64,000 nucleotides of DNA from AP-15 sp963698995 (lineage in GTDB: Bacteria; Pseudomonadota; Alphaproteobacteria; ATCC43930; CGMCC-115725). The stretch lies in contig CAVOTD010000013.1 in the NCBI GenBank assembly GCA_963698995.1, forward strand, positions 124,001 to 188,000. The letters run 5' to 3'. The notes beneath the pieces are model-generated. The model saw only the letters and a list, made by a program, of their open reading frames with translations, was not told where the DNA came from and made no database searches. This document shows, piece after piece, positions 61,819 through 64,000 of this stretch (its first letter is position 1; each line of letters begins with the position of its first letter). A program made the translations under genes and the position numbers.

Positions 61819-64000
<2,182 letters not shown>

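Overview
The window is GC-rich, densely packed chromosomal DNA from a soil- or rhizosphere-type alphaproteobacterium. Codon usage is heavily G/C-ended. The gene families (dipeptide/oligopeptide ABC importers, TAXI receptor, class I CoA-transferases, CaiB/BaiF, oxalyl-CoA decarboxylase, SAM/class III cyclase/AAA/TPR giants, short palindromic intergenic repeats) are typical of Hyphomicrobiales/Rhodospirillales relatives. I cannot name a species. No rRNA, tRNA, CRISPR array, phage or intact insertion sequence was seen.

Layout. 1-3.4 kb: a branched-chain-type binding protein, a two-subunit 3-oxoacid-type CoA-transferase, and a divergent YciA-type thioesterase behind a strong operator palindrome. 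3.7-18.6 kb: a tandem array of six recognisable family-5 peptide-type binding proteins (two frameshifted, one decayed, plus a short remnant of another), followed by one DppBCDF-type permease/ATPase set; many receptors appear to share one transporter. 19-25.3 kb: a TM/Sel1 protein coupled to a TAXI receptor, a divergent family-5 binding protein, a TauD-type dioxygenase and an MFS carrier. 25.4-30.6 kb: methyltransferase, GMC oxidoreductase, YccF protein, and a cyanase / 5-oxoprolinase A / MetE-like operon. 31.1-42.1 kb: three tandem giant SAM-cyclase-AAA-TPR signalling genes plus the tail of a fourth, with a VapBC-type toxin-antitoxin pair between copies one and two. 42.1-48 kb: bile-acid-symporter-family protein divergent from a LysR regulator with a T-N11-A palindrome, an SDR, and two convergent GT39 membrane glycosyltransferases. 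48-54.3 kb: flavin monooxygenases, nicotinamidase, GctAB-type CoA-transferase and a PLP enzyme, mostly in one operon. 55.3-58.5 kb: operon of amidohydrolase, GrdB/PrdB-like protein and CaiB/BaiF CoA-transferase. 58.6-64 kb: HKD nuclease, SnoaL protein, oxalyl-CoA decarboxylase and a katG running off the right edge.

The most notable signal is an in-frame TGA at codon 181 of the GrdB/PrdB-like gene. It lies at the first position of a C/U-x-x-C-H motif and is followed 17 nt later by a perfect 6-bp hairpin with a G in the second loop position, which fits a bacterial SECIS element. I propose a selenocysteine protein encoded with an amidohydrolase and a CoA-transferase.

A technical caution: many otherwise well-conserved genes carry single-base frameshifts, and nearly all that I could align by eye are +1 insertions. 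That bias looks more like an uncorrected long-read assembly than biological decay, so most frameshifted genes here may be intact in the organism. Exceptions that look truly degenerate are the sixth binding protein (13.76-14.43 kb) and the exported-protein gene at 5.4-6.3 kb.
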